From Sphingobacterium haloxyli (GTDB taxonomy: Bacteria > Bacteroidota > Bacteroidia > Sphingobacteriales > Sphingobacteriaceae), in the NCBI RefSeq assembly GCF_002980525.1, contig NZ_PVBQ01000004.1:186001-250000 (forward strand): DNA of 64,000 nt, given 5' to 3'. The position numbers and the translations under genes were made by a program. Below are positions 47,605-56,536 of the stretch, in pieces; position 1 is the stretch's first letter, and the number at the start of each line of letters is the position of its first letter. Under the pieces are notes generated by a model that did no database searches, was not told the origin of the DNA, and saw only the letters and a list, made by a program, of their open reading frames with translations.

Positions 47605-50600
47605 CTATTCAATACGATGCGTTTTCCGTTTTTGATACTCCGATGGTGTTACGCCAAATTCTGCCTTGAAGCAAGTGGAGAAATAACGGGGATCGGAAAA
47701 ACCGGTGGCGAATGCCACTTCGCTGACAGAAATGGATTTATCCTTTTCCATCATTTGGCAGGCGTGTTTCAATCTGATATTTTTAACAAATTCGCTTGGA
47801 GAGAGATCCAACAGGGCCTTGGTCTTTCTATAAAGGGTAGACTTGGATAATCCGAGTGCATTACCAAGCGCCACGACATCAAATTGATCATCGGTTAGAT
47901 TCTCTTCTACAACACCGATCATTTTTTCGACAAATTGTTCGTCTTGTGGCGTATAATCCAACGTGGAAATATTGATTTGCGGACTTGCCTTAAAATCTTC
48001 CTGTTTTGTACGTTTATGGGTTAGAAAATTATGTATACGTGCTTCTAGGACTTTGAGGTCAAAAGGCTTGCTGATATAACTGTCGCCCCCAGCTTGGTAA
48101 CACGCTATACGGTCGTCGATACTGTTCTTGGCCGTCAATAAGATAACGGGGATGTGATTTATTTCAGGATCTTGCTTAATGCGACGGCACAAGGTTAAAC
48201 CATCCATAACCGGCATCATGATATCACTAATGACAACGTCGATTTCCTGTTTCTGTAAAATCGCCAATGCTTCTTCCCCCTGCTGGGCGGTCACCACGCT
48301 GTAGGTTCGGGAGAGGACATTATGCACGGTTTGTAATAAATCGACATTGTCTTCGACGAGTAAAATCTTGATATCGGTTCTGCCTTCTACTGGCGTAGGA
48401 AGTGTAACCGAAGCGTCTGATACTTCTTCGAATAAATTAGCCGAATCGATAAAGCTATCGTGTAGCTCACGTAATTCTTCCGCGGTATAGGCGGCTTTTT
48501 CAACGGGAAGGCATACGGTAAAAGTGGAACCCTGACCTAATATACTATCTACTTTAATGGAACCGTGGTGAAGTTCGACAAGCTCTTTCGTTAGCGCGAG
48601 GCCAATTCCATTGGTTTCTTGCTGCTTCGCCTGTTTGTTATTATAGAATGGGATGAATATTTTGTCCAGTTCTGTCTGTGCGATGCCCATACCGGTATCT
48701 TGAACTTGGACAACTAAATGAGCAAATTCTTGTACAGGTTCGGTATGAAATACCAGTTTTACACTTCCTCCACTTGCTGTATACTTAAAAGCATTTGATA
48801 GGATATTAAAAATAATTTTGTCAAGCTTATCAGCGTCAAAATACGTTTCAGGCAGACAATCTCCTGGGGAAACCTCGAAGTTGATGTTTTTGCGCTTCGC
48901 CAGCGGACTGAAATAGATCGTGCAGATATTGCTCATAAAAGTGATGAGATCTTCGCGTCCTACGCGGAGGGCCATCTGCCTATTTTCCACCCGTTTAAAA
49001 TCTAATATTTGTTGAAGAAGCCTCTTCAGTCTGTCCAGATTAAATCGCATCTTGTCAAATTGGGAAAGGTTCTTTTTTGTAATCATCTGGGCGTCGTCGA
49101 TCAGACAGGAGATAATGGTAAGCGGTGTCAATAATTCGTGCGATATATTGGTGAAATAGCTCAACTTGGTCTGGACAAGCTTGTTGGCATTTTCTTTTTC
49201 GATTTGTGCAATTCGAAGATCACTTTGTAATTTAAGTCGATTAACATAAAATCTGATAATGGCGTAGGCAAGGCCTAATATCAATATCGCATAAAGCATA
49301 TAGGCCACGTTACTTTCATAGAACGCGGGTTTCTTGTGGATGTGTAGACGTGTGACTTCTGAGCTCCACCGGTTGTCTAGATCTGTTGCTTTGATCAGGA
49401 ACGTATATCGTCCTTTTCCCAGGTTATTGTAGGTGGCAAATATTCGTTCTCTTGGAGCGTATACCCAATCCTTATCAACTCCTTCCAATTTATAAGCATA
49501 TCTAATTTTGCCCGGGTGTGTATATTCGAAAGATGAAAATAGAATCTCCAAACTTTGATCTTCCGGCTCGAGCACAAGCGATTGTTTACGAGAATCATAT
49601 TTTTCATGCAAGCCCAATGATACTGTCGATTGGTTGTTGATTTTTATATCGGAGATGACCACAGCTGATTTATGCGTCGGTGCAAAAGAAGACTCCCAAA
49701 ATTGGACGATGCCGTTATGGCCACCGAAATACACGGTTTGTTGTGCCTTATCGGCCGTATACGCGCCCTTTGTGAACATATTTATCGGGATGCCGTCGCT
49801 GCTGCTATATTCAAAGATCCGGTTACTTCCCGGAAATAATTTATAAACGGCTCTGGTGGTGGAAAACCATACCGTACTGTCAAGACAAACAACATGTAAG
49901 ATTTGATTGGGAGCTAGCAGGTGTGCATTTGCGTACTCGCGCACCTGACCATTTTCGGTATGAAACGAAAGTAGCCTATTGTCTTTTGTCCCTATCCACA
50001 GGTGTCCACGGCTATCTGTATCCATGGTTTCAATCTGGTTGGTCTGTAATCCAGCCGTAGCTTTTCCCACGTGACGTTTAGATTTCGGACTCGAATGATT
50101 GTCTATCTGGTAAATACCGTGATCCTTGGTGGCGACCCATATACTGCCCCGTACGTCTTGACATATAGCCATGATATGGCCGTTTACATCGTCCACCTGA
50201 TGTAGTTGCTCCTGTCCTGATTTTTTATACATCAGCCCCCGGTTGGTTCCGATCCACAAATTTTTTCTTGTATCCTGAAAAAGGTGGAGAGGAACGCCAA
50301 TCTCGCTAGCATATTGGGCGAGATCAATGGTACGCGACAGCGCCAGGCTACCGTTTTCTTTTCTGAAAACGTGCATTATTGTTTCGTATGCGCCACCTAC
50401 CCATAATTCATCGTCTATTTCCAGCGCGCAATTGACTGCCCTGAGCGACACCAAATCCTTAAAACGGAGATTGCTGTAGGTCGCTAATTGATTTGTTTGT
50501 GGTACAAATTTACCTAAACCGATGCGTTCCAGATTGAACCACAATTGATTTTCACGGTCTTGGTAAAGCATGTTGAGGTTGGGTGATATATTATATTTTT

Positions 50601-51660
50601 CTTGGACCTGAGGTAACGCAAAGGCACGCATAACGGGTTTGTCAAAGCTAATCGTCGAAACGCCTTTGCCACTGATAGCGAGCCACAGTGTGCCGGAACG
50701 ATCTTGATAGATGTCTTGGAAAAAATTGGATGTATACTGAAACAGGTGTGAGAGATTCAGCTCAGCAATACGGCCTTCGTCGGTGTAATGAAAGGTAGAG
50801 ATACCCGAATAAGAAAGCACCCAAATGTATTTTTGCAAGCGATCTTGTACGATGTTATATACGAGGTCTTCCTTCCCAACACCCCGTCTTTTGTTTTTGA
50901 TGATGATTTCGCGATACATGTTTTCTCCTCCTTCAGGATTGAAGAGAAAAAGTCCGTCGCCCCAGGTACTTATCCAAAGTTGTCCCCGGTCATCCTGTAT
51001 TATTTTAAAGGGATTATTCCGTCTTCCGATGGGGGGAAGTGCAAGGAATTGCCCCTTCTCTTTGTCCAATTTGTGAAGTCCCGCATCCCATATGCCCGCC
51101 CATATTTCTCCTTTTTTATCTTGGAAAATAAAGTTGATGCTTCCGTCCGGGATGGACTTTCCATTGTCGGGATGCTGTTCAAATGCAGCATGTAGACTGA
51201 AGTCTCGGTTGTACACATAGATAGCATCTTGGGTTCCAATCCAAATTTTGGACTGGCGGTCGACCAAAATGGCGGCAACGCGTCGTCCTTCTAGACGCTC
51301 ATCAGGAAAAGGTGAAATACGATATGTTTCTTTTTCTAGAACATATATGCCGTTTTCGGCGCCTAACAGTAGCTTATCGTCCAGTTCGGACACGGCGAGT
51401 ATATTCTGATTGGCAACCGTATCACCTTTTTCATCCTTTAATTTAAAGGTAAGCAGATTGAACGCATCGAAACGACTAAGACCGTAGGCGGTTGCAAACC
51501 AAATGTAGCCCTCGCTATCCTGGAATGTCTTGTTGACGGATAAGGATGGAAGTTCCTGCTCAATTTTTACAGGCGTGATCCCGATTTGCTGGGAAAAGCT
51601 GGGATATGCTCCTATGTAGACGAAAATGAGTACAAAATGATATATGAATGCTTTGGTCAC
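47605..51660 (-). CDS. Hybrid two-component system regulator (HTCS) of the polysaccharide locus
   Basis: One-protein sensor-regulator. Signal peptide; periplasmic double propeller of Reg_prop repeats (about 30-690, many DxxGxxWxGT blocks) and a Y_Y_Y domain (about 700-780); one membrane segment near 795-815; HisKA with phospho-His841 in NISHELLTPL; HATPase_c (NILSNAFKYTASGG, NGIGLALTKELVELHHG); receiver with phospho-Asp1146 in VVISDIMMPVMDG; C-terminal AraC HTH (about 1245-1345). 1351 aa. Such proteins bind an oligosaccharide in the periplasm and activate their own locus. It sits inside the locus, 135 bases after GH127 in the same direction. Confidence 0.95.
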   Translation of the reverse strand: MTKAFIYHFVLIFVYIGAYPSFSQQIGITPVKIEQELPSLSVNKTFQDSEGYIWFATAYGLSRFDAFNLLTFKLKDEKGDTVANQNILAVSELDDKLLLGAENGIYVLEKETYRISPFPDERLEGRRVAAILVDRQSKIWIGTQDAIYVYNRDFSLHAAFEQHPDNGKSIPDGSINFIFQDKKGEIWAGIWDAGLHKLDKEKGQFLALPPIGRRNNPFKIIQDDRGQLWISTWGDGLFLFNPEGGENMYREIIIKNKRRGVGKEDLVYNIVQDRLQKYIWVLSYSGISTFHYTDEGRIAELNLSHLFQYTSNFFQDIYQDRSGTLWLAISGKGVSTISFDKPVMRAFALPQVQEKYNISPNLNMLYQDRENQLWFNLERIGLGKFVPQTNQLATYSNLRFKDLVSLRAVNCALEIDDELWVGGAYETIMHVFRKENGSLALSRTIDLAQYASEIGVPLHLFQDTRKNLWIGTNRGLMYKKSGQEQLHQVDDVNGHIMAICQDVRGSIWVATKDHGIYQIDNHSSPKSKRHVGKATAGLQTNQIETMDTDSRGHLWIGTKDNRLLSFHTENGQVREYANAHLLAPNQILHVVCLDSTVWFSTTRAVYKLFPGSNRIFEYSSSDGIPINMFTKGAYTADKAQQTVYFGGHNGIVQFWESSFAPTHKSAVVISDIKINNQSTVSLGLHEKYDSRKQSLVLEPEDQSLEILFSSFEYTHPGKIRYAYKLEGVDKDWVYAPRERIFATYNNLGKGRYTFLIKATDLDNRWSSEVTRLHIHKKPAFYESNVAYMLYAILILGLAYAIIRFYVNRLKLQSDLRIAQIEKENANKLVQTKLSYFTNISHELLTPLTIISCLIDDAQMITKKNLSQFDKMRFNLDRLKRLLQQILDFKRVENRQMALRVGREDLITFMSNICTIYFSPLAKRKNINFEVSPGDCLPETYFDADKLDKIIFNILSNAFKYTASGGSVKLVFHTEPVQEFAHLVVQVQDTGMGIAQTELDKIFIPFYNNKQAKQQETNGIGLALTKELVELHHGSIKVDSILGQGSTFTVCLPVEKAAYTAEELRELHDSFIDSANLFEEVSDASVTLPTPVEGRTDIKILLVEDNVDLLQTVHNVLSRTYSVVTAQQGEEALAILQKQEIDVVISDIMMPVMDGLTLCRRIKQDPEINHIPVILLTAKNSIDDRIACYQAGGDSYISKPFDLKVLEARIHNFLTHKRTKQEDFKASPQINISTLDYTPQDEQFVEKMIGVVEENLTDDQFDVVALGNALGLSKSTLYRKTKALLDLSPSEFVKNIRLKHACQMMEKDKSISVSEVAFATGFSDPRYFSTCFKAEFGVTPSEYQKRKTHRIE

Positions 51661-51795
51661 GGTTTATGTTTATCTGTCGGTTAAAGTTACGAAAAATGCC
51701 CCGAACTGAACATCGGTAATCGAACGGAGATATACGTTAAATTTGTCCGAAACCGTGCGGTGGCAAAGCATTGCCTTGACCTTCAATAAGTTGTG

Positions 51796-54162
51796 CTAAT
51801 CTACTTTAATGACTCTTATTTCAAGTATTTTATGACTGGTTGATGGCGCATCGGCGGCGATTTTGACCTGAAGAGTTTCGCCTTTATTGCTAGTTGACGG
51901 AATCGTAATCACTTCCGTTTTGACCTCACCAGAGCGGGAATTAGTTTGGGGTAGCTTTCCGATCTCCTTATCGTTGATGAAAATGTTCGTTTTTCGGTTT
52001 TCCTCCGCTAGATATTTGATATATAATTGTACGTTTTCCTTGGAATCGGTTTTAACAGTATAGCTAAACCAACCTTTTGCCTCCCGCCAGCGTACGTCGG
52101 CTATACTGCCCGCATGCGTGTCTTGTTCTTTGATGAAATGATCTGACTCCGGTTGTTGTTCACCGCTAACGACCCGATCGATCGTGATACCGGCTAAACG
52201 CAGCGATTCCCTTTCTTCGTGTTCCGTTCTTTCTTGAAGGGCAGCAAGCTCTTCTTCCGTTGCCTGCGGCCAATATAGGATATATCGCGCCTCGTGGGTT
52301 TTGTAAAACGGTTCGAGTTCCATGCTCAGCTGTTCTTCCCCTCGGCGAAGACCGGACAGTTCGAAGCGTAGAGGAGCATTTTTTATCGGTTTTACCAGGT
52401 TAGGAATCTTATCTGGAGCAGTTGTTAAGATGGGCATATCGCGCAATGGAATTTGCCTGCCACGTGCCACATGGCCCATCCGGCTGTCGTCAGCAAATAG
52501 TCCAGTAAGGTCATCTGTACCTGTTTTGGCCGCTAATACAAGAGGACCATACAGTATGCTGTAGTAATTAGAGCGGTCTGGAAGCTGTTCCGTATAAATG
52601 TGCATTGGAAGCTCAACCGAAACCGCGTCGCCCTCTTCCCAATGTCGTTCGATGGTTACCCAGGTCTCTTCGGAAGAGATAGCGCTATAAGGTTGGCCGT
52701 TGAGATGAACAACTGGGGGAGCTGCTAGCCACCTAGGTTTACGGATATGCAGGGCGAAATGTCTGGCAGACTCGGGATGCACCGTGAACTGTATCTTATT
52801 TTGTGTCGGAAAATCATGTTCTTGGACAAGTTTGACATTTTTCTCCTGCCAGTTTAAAATGGACGGAATAAACAGATTGACAAACAGCTCGTCGTCTCGA
52901 TGTGCATAGATCATCTCGCCATACTTCGCGTGGTTTTCGATACCGGATCCTACACAACACCACATACTGGTATGAGGTTGTGAATAGACGCGATAATGCC
53001 CCGGTCGCATTTGTGTAAAATAAACAAGTCCGCCTGTTTCTGGATTTTGTGTTGATAAGATATGGTTGTAAAGGGCGCGCTCGTAGTACTCGAGGTATTT
53101 ACTTTTGGGGTCGGTTTGATACAGCATGCGCGTCAATCGCAGCATATTATACGTATTGCAGGTTTCGGGACCTTCTATACTCTGGATCATTTTAGAAAAA
53201 TCGTCAACTGGATTAAAGTGTTCGCTCACGCTATTCCCACCAATTGATACAGAGCGCCTTTCAACGACATTCTCCCAAAAATAACGGGCGGCATCGGCCC
53301 ATTGCTTGTCTTGTGAAAGATCGGCGATACGCTTGAATCCCAATACTTTCGGGATCTGTGTGTTGGCATGTTTGCCGGTAAGATAATCTTCATGCGCTAA
53401 CAATGGGTTTAGAACTGCCTTCTGGCTGAACTGCCTGGCGAGTGCCAGGTATTTAGAATCTTGCGTGATGGCGGCGACATCAGCGAATGTTTCGTTAAGT
53501 CCACCGTGTTCGCTGCGCAGCATATCCTGGATTTGTTCTTCGCTCAGACCCGCTACTAATGCTATTGCCCAGTCTGTCATCTTGATCAACACGTCTTTGG
53601 CTGTCTCATTGCCCGTCAGTAAATACGCATCGCGTAATCCGGCATACGTCTTATGGATATTGTATAGTGGTACCCAACGTTCATTCAAGCTGAATCCACC
53701 GGCGTTGATTTTTCCCTGCTTTACTTCTTCCCAGAGCGCTTTCCCTTCCGGTACACCTCCAATGTAGCCATCACCATGGGCGTCTTGACAGCGTTTAAGC
53801 GTACCGAGCATGTAATCAAGGCGTTCCTTTATCCCCGCGTGGCCCGTGGATGCGTACATATACGATAGTGCTGAAACGTAATGCCCCCCAATATGGCCAT
53901 CTAGCCCAGTATTCTCCCAATTGCCGTAACGCTCTGCGGGCGAGGGGAGATTTGCCTCCTCAAGAAAAGGGGCTAGGAGACGGTCAGCATCTAATGTTAA
54001 TAAGTAGTTTAGATCCAGCTCTTCGGCATGTTTAAAGAGGCCCGGTAGCAAGCGGACATCACGCAGGTGAAAATATTCGATCTGCGTGTGCGTCTGCGCC
54101 TGTGTTACTGTCCCCATCGTGGTGGACAGCAAACATATAGTGATAAGCTGTTTTAACTTCAT
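51796..54162 (-). CDS. Beta-L-arabinofuranosidase, GH127/GH146 (DUF1680)
   Basis: Cysteine-based retaining glycosidase removing beta-L-arabinofuranose. Signal peptide ends near TVTQAQ. The (alpha/alpha)6 barrel starts with NLPSPAERYGNWENTGLDGH and GHYVSALSYMYAST. The zinc/cysteine site is complete: Glu333 and Cys335 (GPETCNTYNM), Cys402-Cys403 (SMWCCVGSG), the first of the pair matching the known nucleophile. Beta domains and a DUF6805-like C-terminus follow. The YGNWENTGLDGH start favours GH146. ATG 54162 begins the signal peptide. 788 aa. 31 bp after the double GH43 gene. Confidence 0.92.
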   Translation of the reverse strand: MKLKQLITICLLSTTMGTVTQAQTHTQIEYFHLRDVRLLPGLFKHAEELDLNYLLTLDADRLLAPFLEEANLPSPAERYGNWENTGLDGHIGGHYVSALSYMYASTGHAGIKERLDYMLGTLKRCQDAHGDGYIGGVPEGKALWEEVKQGKINAGGFSLNERWVPLYNIHKTYAGLRDAYLLTGNETAKDVLIKMTDWAIALVAGLSEEQIQDMLRSEHGGLNETFADVAAITQDSKYLALARQFSQKAVLNPLLAHEDYLTGKHANTQIPKVLGFKRIADLSQDKQWADAARYFWENVVERRSVSIGGNSVSEHFNPVDDFSKMIQSIEGPETCNTYNMLRLTRMLYQTDPKSKYLEYYERALYNHILSTQNPETGGLVYFTQMRPGHYRVYSQPHTSMWCCVGSGIENHAKYGEMIYAHRDDELFVNLFIPSILNWQEKNVKLVQEHDFPTQNKIQFTVHPESARHFALHIRKPRWLAAPPVVHLNGQPYSAISSEETWVTIERHWEEGDAVSVELPMHIYTEQLPDRSNYYSILYGPLVLAAKTGTDDLTGLFADDSRMGHVARGRQIPLRDMPILTTAPDKIPNLVKPIKNAPLRFELSGLRRGEEQLSMELEPFYKTHEARYILYWPQATEEELAALQERTEHEERESLRLAGITIDRVVSGEQQPESDHFIKEQDTHAGSIADVRWREAKGWFSYTVKTDSKENVQLYIKYLAEENRKTNIFINDKEIGKLPQTNSRSGEVKTEVITIPSTSNKGETLQVKIAADAPSTSHKILEIRVIKVD

Positions 54163-54193
54163 ACAAATAATGTTCAATAACGAACCACCTATT

Positions 54194-56095
54194 TTAAAGT
54201 GTGGGAACGACAGGCTTTATACTTCCATCTGTGTTAAATTCCATTTTATCGATACATACTTCTCGATGATATCCGGCAGCTTCGCCCATTCTAATACCGT
54301 TAGGCCGGCTGAAGCGATGGTATACAATGTACCATTCGTCTTTTCCTGGAACTTGTAAAACGGAATTGTGCCCGGGACCATAAATACCCAGTTCGGGATT
54401 TTTTGTTAAAATTAAATTGTTTTCAGGGATTTCAATGGGACCTGTTGGCGATTTAGAGGTACCGTACCGCACACGGTAATCTTCACTCCTTGTGTCGTTC
54501 TCCGACCAAAGGAAATAGTATGTTCCATTGCGATAAAACACATAGAAACCTTCACGGAATGTGGCATCGGGTGTAATGACTTTCGTTGTGTTTCCTTTTA
54601 ATGATACCATATCGTCGTTTAACTCCGCCACAGCACCGTAACCATTTCCCCAATAGAGGTAATATTTGCCACTCACCGGGTCATGGAATACGTCCGGATC
54701 GATTTCTTGTCCGCCCTTGACACCCGCAGGTTTTGTTGCCACAAGTGGCTTACCTGAATCCGTGAATGGTCCGGTAGGGTGATCTGCCACGGCGACGCCA
54801 ATTTTTTGGGCGGCGGTATAATAGTAATAATACTTGTATTTATTCTTACCGACCTTTTTTTCAATGATAGCGGGAGCCCATGCGTTCCTATCTGCCCATG
54901 AAACGTCTTTTTTTAGATCTACTATAGTACCTTCTGCTTTCCAATCTTTCAGGTTTTCTGAAGAAAATACTTTGAAATAATCGCCCGCCCAACCTATATA
55001 ACCGTCGCTGGTAGGGTAGAGGTAATACTTACCTGTTTTTTCGGCATAGAGTATTTCCGGGTCGGCATGATAGCCCTCTAGTACAGGATTGTTTTGTGAA
55101 ACGAGTGTATAATTTTTTGGCGTGCTATAAGTGGCCAGGAGATGTTGGAGTTCTTTCCGGGTAACGGGAATGATGCTGCCATGACGAGGTTGAAAATCCA
55201 TACTGATTTGTTGGTCGATGACATAGAATTGATCCAGATCACAGCTTTCACAGAATTGATAACTGCCTTTCATATAGACATCATACATCAGTATATATTT
55301 ATCGGTATTTGTCAGCTTGAAGATGCTAGACCCTTCAACGGCTTCTTTGGTTTGCTGTTTATAGTCTGGTTGTTCAATCCAAAGTCCTGATGTGAGATCA
55401 TCGGTCATCGCTTTTTTTAAGCCGTTGCCATCACCTTCCGTTTTATAGAAGAGATGGTATATCCCGTTTTTATATATAATATCCCCATCAATACAGGATT
55501 TTTTGTTCTTAGGGATAAATAAAGGTTTTGGTTCCCCTTCCAAGTCGGTGAAATCTTTATTAGCGTATGCGTAGTAAATAATGTCGGGACCATCTCCATG
55601 CTGCATAGACCAATACACCATATATTTTCTTGCTTTTTCGTCGAAAACTGTTTGGGGTGCCCAGACACGTTTCAAATTTTCTTGATTGGGGTATTTTTGC
55701 TGTATATTGATAACGTTGGATGTCCAGTCGGTCAAGTTATCTGACTTCAAAAGGATTAACGCACGGTTAGAATCCCATCCTTTGGAGGAGGTCATATCGG
55801 TCAATACCATATAAAATGCTTGATCATCATGGCGACGAAGTATGTGTGGATCGCGTACGCCGCCCGTCGAACTAATATCTTTGGACGCTAATACAGGCTT
55901 ATTCCCGTTTAACGCAAAATAATTATATCCATCGTTACTAATAGCGTAGTGCACCTGTTCTTCTTCTACAGCGTTACCAGTGAAATAGGCAAAAAGATAC
56001 GCAACGTAATCCTTTTCTACGGGTGTGCGATATTGTCCGTAGACAAATATAGTGCTGCAGACTAATAAACAGAATGTAAATAATTTCTTTCTCAT
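54194..56095 (-). CDS. Double-domain GH43 arabinanase/arabinofuranosidase
   Basis: Two five-bladed propellers in one secreted protein (signal peptide to about IFVYGQ). Domain 1 (about 25-310): base Asp in GGVRDPHIL, Asp in CIDGDII, acid Glu in EAVEGSSIF. Domain 2 (about 335-630): Asp in GYHADPEIL, Asp in EIDPDVF, Glu in TFREGFYVFY. Both triads look intact, so both halves may be active, plausibly on alpha-L-arabinans or arabinogalactan. ATG 56095 fits the signal peptide. 633 aa. First gene of the minus GH43-GH127 unit, opposite the GH105 fusion. Confidence 0.9.
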   Translation of the reverse strand: MRKKLFTFCLLVCSTIFVYGQYRTPVEKDYVAYLFAYFTGNAVEEEQVHYAISNDGYNYFALNGNKPVLASKDISSTGGVRDPHILRRHDDQAFYMVLTDMTSSKGWDSNRALILLKSDNLTDWTSNVINIQQKYPNQENLKRVWAPQTVFDEKARKYMVYWSMQHGDGPDIIYYAYANKDFTDLEGEPKPLFIPKNKKSCIDGDIIYKNGIYHLFYKTEGDGNGLKKAMTDDLTSGLWIEQPDYKQQTKEAVEGSSIFKLTNTDKYILMYDVYMKGSYQFCESCDLDQFYVIDQQISMDFQPRHGSIIPVTRKELQHLLATYSTPKNYTLVSQNNPVLEGYHADPEILYAEKTGKYYLYPTSDGYIGWAGDYFKVFSSENLKDWKAEGTIVDLKKDVSWADRNAWAPAIIEKKVGKNKYKYYYYYTAAQKIGVAVADHPTGPFTDSGKPLVATKPAGVKGGQEIDPDVFHDPVSGKYYLYWGNGYGAVAELNDDMVSLKGNTTKVITPDATFREGFYVFYRNGTYYFLWSENDTRSEDYRVRYGTSKSPTGPIEIPENNLILTKNPELGIYGPGHNSVLQVPGKDEWYIVYHRFSRPNGIRMGEAAGYHREVCIDKMEFNTDGSIKPVVPTL

Positions 56096-56210
56096 GATTA
56101 TGTTAAAATATTTGTATAGTCTATTGAACAAGATGGTGTAAGCGTAATGTCTGTATCATATCCAAACGTATACACATCTGGCTAGCTGCGTGTGCCTTTT
56201 CGTATAATGA

Positions 56211-56262
56211 TAAAAATAAAAAATGTACACTTAATTTAAGTGTTTTTTTACATTTATTTTTA
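56211..56262. promoter_or_regulatory. Two facing AT-rich motifs around a perfect palindrome (copy C)
   Basis: TAAAAATAAAAAATGT on the plus strand (56211-56226) faces TAAAAATAAATGT on the minus strand (56262-56250). Between them ACACTTAA-T-TTAAGTGT (56227-56243) is a perfect inverted repeat with a 1-base centre. The half-motifs match copies A and B. Placed between divergent operons, it could bind the HTCS as a dimer and drive both. Confidence 0.6.
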
Positions 56263-56475
56263 GATGGGCCGCTCTTGCGAAAGCAAAGCTAGCCAGCAAT
56301 TGCGTTCGCCTTGTTAAGATTTGTGCCAAAGAGGTTGAAGCATGGTTCAAATCAGGTAAAAGTCGATAGGACTTGCGTGTGGAGGTCTATGCAGGATTTC
56401 ATGCTAGAAAGGCTTTTGAATCAAATTTAGTGGGTAAATAGGTTGAAATTAAACATGATAACAGTAAATGAGAAG

Positions 56476-56483
56476 TATCTTTG
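56476..56483 (+). promoter_or_regulatory. Candidate -7 box of the GH105-GH97 operon
   Basis: TATCTTTG, matching TAnnTTTG, 54 bases before the GH105 start codon; no TTTG at the -33 position. Confidence 0.45.
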
Positions 56484-56536
56484 TGAAGTACTCGTGTGCA
56501 AAAATGTTTAATCTATAAATTTTAACCAAAGAAGAA

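Larger units (their letters stand above)
56132..56536. other. Divergent regulatory region between GH43 and GH105 genes
   Basis: 405 bases without a gene. It holds the motif/palindrome cluster at 56211-56262, TACGTTTG on the minus strand (56170-56163) as a -7 candidate for GH43, and TATCTTTG (56476-56483) as a -7 candidate for the GH105 gene; neither has a clear -33 box, consistent with activator dependence. Confidence 0.55.
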
